NCBI GenBank assembly: GCA_001873075.1
Contig: MNYL01000230.1
Location: forward strand, 1 to 7,029
DNA length: 7,029 bases
Direction of reading: 5' to 3'
Source of the DNA: Fibrobacteres bacterium CG2_30_45_31
GTDB lineage: Bacteria; Fibrobacterota; Fibrobacteria; Fibrobacterales; Fibrobacteraceae
A program made the position numbers and the translations under genes. Position 1 is the first letter of the stretch. Each line of letters begins with the position of its first letter. Shown piece by piece: positions 5,321 through 7,029 of this stretch. The notes under the pieces are model-generated. The model had not been told where the DNA came from, searched no databases, and worked only from the letters and a program-made list of their open reading frames with translations.

Positions 5321-5812
5321 ATGAATCCTATTTTCAAAAAAACAGACAAATTAACACTTCTCGTCACCACGTTTGGTGGTTCTGGAATGAGTCCCAAAGC
5401 CCCGGGAACCGCTGGAAGTCTTGTAGCGGCAGTTCTTGCCTACCCGATTGCCATGGTGAGTTTCCGAGGTTGCTTTGCTTTACTCGCATTACTTGTCTTT
5501 TTTATAGGCATTCCATTCGTTGCCAAAGTGCTTAAAGACACGGGTTCCGATGATCCTGGTTGGGTTGTCATTGACGAAGTGAGTGGCCAATGGTTTGCAT
5601 TTGCATTCATTGCGCCAGCCTCTCTCATCACCTATCCATGGCTTATTCTATTAGGTTTTGGCTTGTTTCGTTTCTTTGATATTCTTAAGCCTCTCGGAAT
5701 TCATCAACTTGAAAAACTCCCAGGAGCTTGGGGTGTCATGGCTGATGATCTTCTCGGTGGAGCCTATGTAGCTTTGATTTTGCTAGGGATTTGTAAGCTT
5801 TTTAATTTATAA
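5321..5812 (+). CDS. pgpA: Phosphatidylglycerophosphatase A
   Basis: This 163-residue inner-membrane enzyme removes phosphate from phosphatidylglycerophosphate to give phosphatidylglycerol. The PgpA signatures are all present: GGSGMSPKAPGTAGS (19-33), SDDPGWVVIDEVSGQW (76-91) with the acidic metal-binding residues, FRFFDILKP (116-124), and GAWGVMADDLLGG (135-147). Hydrophobic spans lie at about 34-46, 50-68, 92-117 and 147-161. The length is normal for the family. The ATG at 5321 uses GAGGT from the end of the upstream repeat. With the element removed, alr and pgpA would be only five bases apart, so they probably share the alr promoter. No clear terminator follows; the gene converges on DUF2279 60 bases later. 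Confidence 0.95.
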   Translation: MNPIFKKTDKLTLLVTTFGGSGMSPKAPGTAGSLVAAVLAYPIAMVSFRGCFALLALLVFFIGIPFVAKVLKDTGSDDPGWVVIDEVSGQWFAFAFIAPASLITYPWLILLGFGLFRFFDILKPLGIHQLEKLPGAWGVMADDLLGGAYVALILLGICKLFNL

Positions 5813-5883
5813 TGTCAAAATTAAACGACCCCATTCGAGCAGAACAGGGCTTCGCGACAAAAGGGAATCGATCTAAAATTTGA
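5812..5883 (+). CDS. Possible 23-residue ORF overlapping the pgpA stop
   Basis: An ATG overlaps the pgpA stop as TAATG and opens a 23-codon frame, MSKLNDPIRAEQGFATKGNR plus three residues, ending TGA at 5881-5883. It runs 11 bases into the 3' end of the convergent DUF2279 gene. The overlap would allow translational coupling, and the peptide is hydrophilic. I recognise no family. A chance ORF, or the remnant of a gene cut off at its start, is just as likely. Confidence 0.15.
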   Translation: MSKLNDPIRAEQGFATKGNRSKI

Positions 5884-6832
5884 TCGGATATCCTAAAAAG
5901 AATCGAACGTCTGGATAGACTTGTATCGTAGGTGCGGGGAGCTTGAAATAGTTGAGGAATCGCACCAAATCGCGAGCCCAACGTTCTTTCGGTTGAAAGA
6001 TGCCTTCAAAATCATAGTCCAAAGCGATATAAAATTCATGATGTCCTTTCCCTGGGCCTTCGACAAAAACCCCTTCATCAATGCTCCAGCCACCTGCAAT
6101 CGCAAGCCATCCCGGCCAGTAAGGACGCGCCGCACGAGGCAACATCCGATGAATTTTCAGCGAAAGCCAGAACGTTTCATTCACATAATCATCGGTAAAT
6201 ATATCGGTATCACTCTGCTTATAATAAGCATCGCTATTTTTCCAATAACTCCACTTGATATCAAAATAATTGAATACCGGAACATAACGCTTTGCCATGG
6301 GGTAAAAGCCCCCCAAAGTTCCTGACATTACATCAAAAATACTGAATCCCCATTCTGGAGAAAAACCATCTTTCACATCAATCGCTACATGGGTGAGCGA
6401 GGTAGAAACACCTGCCAAAAAATAGGACTGAAATTCAGACATTCCCGCCCAGTGATAACCCTGATAGAAGCCTTCTCCTAAAAGAACCCCGGAAAAAAAA
6501 TGACCCGCCTTGTCCAAATTCAAGGCATAATCAAAATCGTTTTCAAAATGAAATTCAGAGCCTTGCTCATCCCACCATCCCTTTTGAAACACAAACAAAT
6601 AAGCAACACCAAAAGCTCCCGCTGTCAACGAGGCCACACCAGCAAAACGCAGCGCAGAAAAATCCTGTACTGAATCAGAACCGGGATCTTCACTCCGGTA
6701 ATTAAAAGAAAGATCGCGCCAGTTTTTTTCTGACGCGACCTGTTCCGCAGAATCCACAGTATCCACTGAAGCGCACACAAGCGTGGTAACCACCAGTAAA
6801 GTACCGAAAATCCGACTTAGATTAACAAACAC
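5873..6832 (-). CDS. Exported DUF2279/YfiM-like protein
   Basis: The 319-residue protein begins with a signal peptide: a hydrophobic stretch at about 8-22, with likely cleavage near VDSA-EQ at residue 29. No proper lipobox surrounds C20 (TLVC). A second hydrophobic segment lies at 62-82. The DUF2279 core follows: GWWDEQ (85-90), NLDKAGHF (105-112), LGEGFYQGYHWAG (118-130) and KDGFSPEWGFSIFDVMSGTLGG (154-175), with the conserved DK-GH and DG...WGFS..D pattern. Function is unknown; family members are envelope-associated. The C-terminal half is rich in aromatic residues and ends in YPIKF. A terminal Phe is common in outer-membrane beta-barrels, so a surface or barrel location is possible but inferred. 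The GTG start at 6832 has AAGGA five bases upstream. It lies eight bases behind fabF, so the two are co-transcribed. Confidence 0.85.
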   Translation of the reverse strand: MFVNLSRIFGTLLVVTTLVCASVDTVDSAEQVASEKNWRDLSFNYRSEDPGSDSVQDFSALRFAGVASLTAGAFGVAYLFVFQKGWWDEQGSEFHFENDFDYALNLDKAGHFFSGVLLGEGFYQGYHWAGMSEFQSYFLAGVSTSLTHVAIDVKDGFSPEWGFSIFDVMSGTLGGFYPMAKRYVPVFNYFDIKWSYWKNSDAYYKQSDTDIFTDDYVNETFWLSLKIHRMLPRAARPYWPGWLAIAGGWSIDEGVFVEGPGKGHHEFYIALDYDFEGIFQPKERWARDLVRFLNYFKLPAPTIQVYPDVRFFLGYPIKF

Positions 6833-6837
6833 AGTTA

Positions 6838-6842
6838 TCCTT
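6838..6842 (-). promoter_or_regulatory. Shine-Dalgarno overlapping the fabF stop codon
   Basis: AAGGA on the minus strand lies five bases before the GTG start at 6832, and its first two A residues are the last two bases of the fabF TAA. This supports the GTG start and coupled translation from fabF. Confidence 0.7.
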
Positions 6843-7029
6843 AGTTTTTGCCAAAGATAACAACGCTGTTGTGTCCTCCGAAACCGAAGCTGTTGGACAT
6901 GGCATATTCCATAGATTGGTTCACAGAACCCTTATCACAAACATCGAAATGGATTTCGGGATCTTTGTTGAACACATTTGCCGTCATGTGAATTTTCTGT
7001 TCCACAAGAGACTTGATGGTGACGATTGC
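6841..7029 (-). CDS. fabF: 3-oxoacyl-[acyl-carrier-protein] synthase, FabF type, C-terminal fragment
   Basis: The last 62 residues of a beta-ketoacyl-ACP synthase are visible; the 5' end is outside the window. The hallmark is AMSNSFGFGGHNSVVIF close to the C-terminus, which forms part of the thiolase-fold active-site wall. The catalytic Cys and both His residues lie upstream of the window. The enzyme condenses malonyl-ACP with acyl-ACP to elongate fatty acids in the cytoplasm. The HNSVV ending fits FabF (KASII) better than FabB, but the fragment cannot separate them fully, nor exclude a secondary-metabolism paralogue. It is followed eight bases later by the DUF2279 gene in the same operon. 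Confidence 0.9.
   Translation of the reverse strand, partial: AIVTIKSLVEQKIHMTANVFNKDPEIHFDVCDKGSVNQSMEYAMSNSFGFGGHNSVVIFGKN

Noticed and set aside
5813..5872. Terminator between the convergent pgpA and DUF2279 genes
   Set aside because: Only a weak, bulged CGAGC/GCTTCG pairing is present, with no adjacent T-run on either strand.

Overview
The window comes from a bacterial chromosome, judged by eye at a little under 50% GC, with compactly packed housekeeping genes. A Gram-negative with a DAP-type wall is the best fit. The evidence is a MurU-like/NamZ pair for MurNAc recycling, pgpA, an aspartate-semialdehyde dehydrogenase, an SSB ending in DDLPF, and an exported DUF2279/YfiM-like protein whose last residue is Phe. 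The phylum cannot be fixed from this sequence. A Fibrobacterota/Bacteroidota-like or Verrucomicrobia-like lineage is only a guess.

Layout. On the minus strand at the left edge lie the start of a sugar-phosphate nucleotidyltransferase (1-216, cut by the window) and, just upstream of it, a NamZ/DUF1343 exo-N-acetylmuramidase (232-1332). A 52-bp divergent spacer with a perfect 12-bp palindrome separates them from a plus-strand block: ssb (1385-1867), an unrecognised two-helix membrane protein (1876-2541), asd (2742-3767, with a terminator), alr (3924-5150, with its own promoter) and pgpA (5321-5812). On the minus strand at the right edge are a DUF2279 protein (5873-6832) and the end of a FabF-type ketoacyl synthase (6841-7029), which form an operon reading fabF then DUF2279.

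Most genes serve the cell envelope. Asd feeds DAP/lysine synthesis, Alr makes D-alanine, NamZ and the MurU-like enzyme probably recycle MurNAc, PgpA makes phosphatidylglycerol, and FabF elongates fatty acids.

The most notable find is a pair of 161-bp non-coding elements, one in each of the two largest intergenic gaps (2551-2711 and, in opposite orientation, 5156-5316). They align without gaps at about 71% identity. Each has terminal inverted repeats of about 17 bp (GGGNACCTCTAAAAATT type), an exact 4-bp flanking direct repeat (TCTA and TTAT), and a nested hairpin whose subterminal stem is kept by compensatory base changes. They look like a miniature inverted-repeat transposable element (MITE) family. 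The end of the second copy supplies the only good Shine-Dalgarno sequence for pgpA, and the first copy creates a false N-terminal extension of asd. No transposase, CRISPR array, tRNA or rRNA gene is visible. No stretch longer than about 200 bases lacks a gene.
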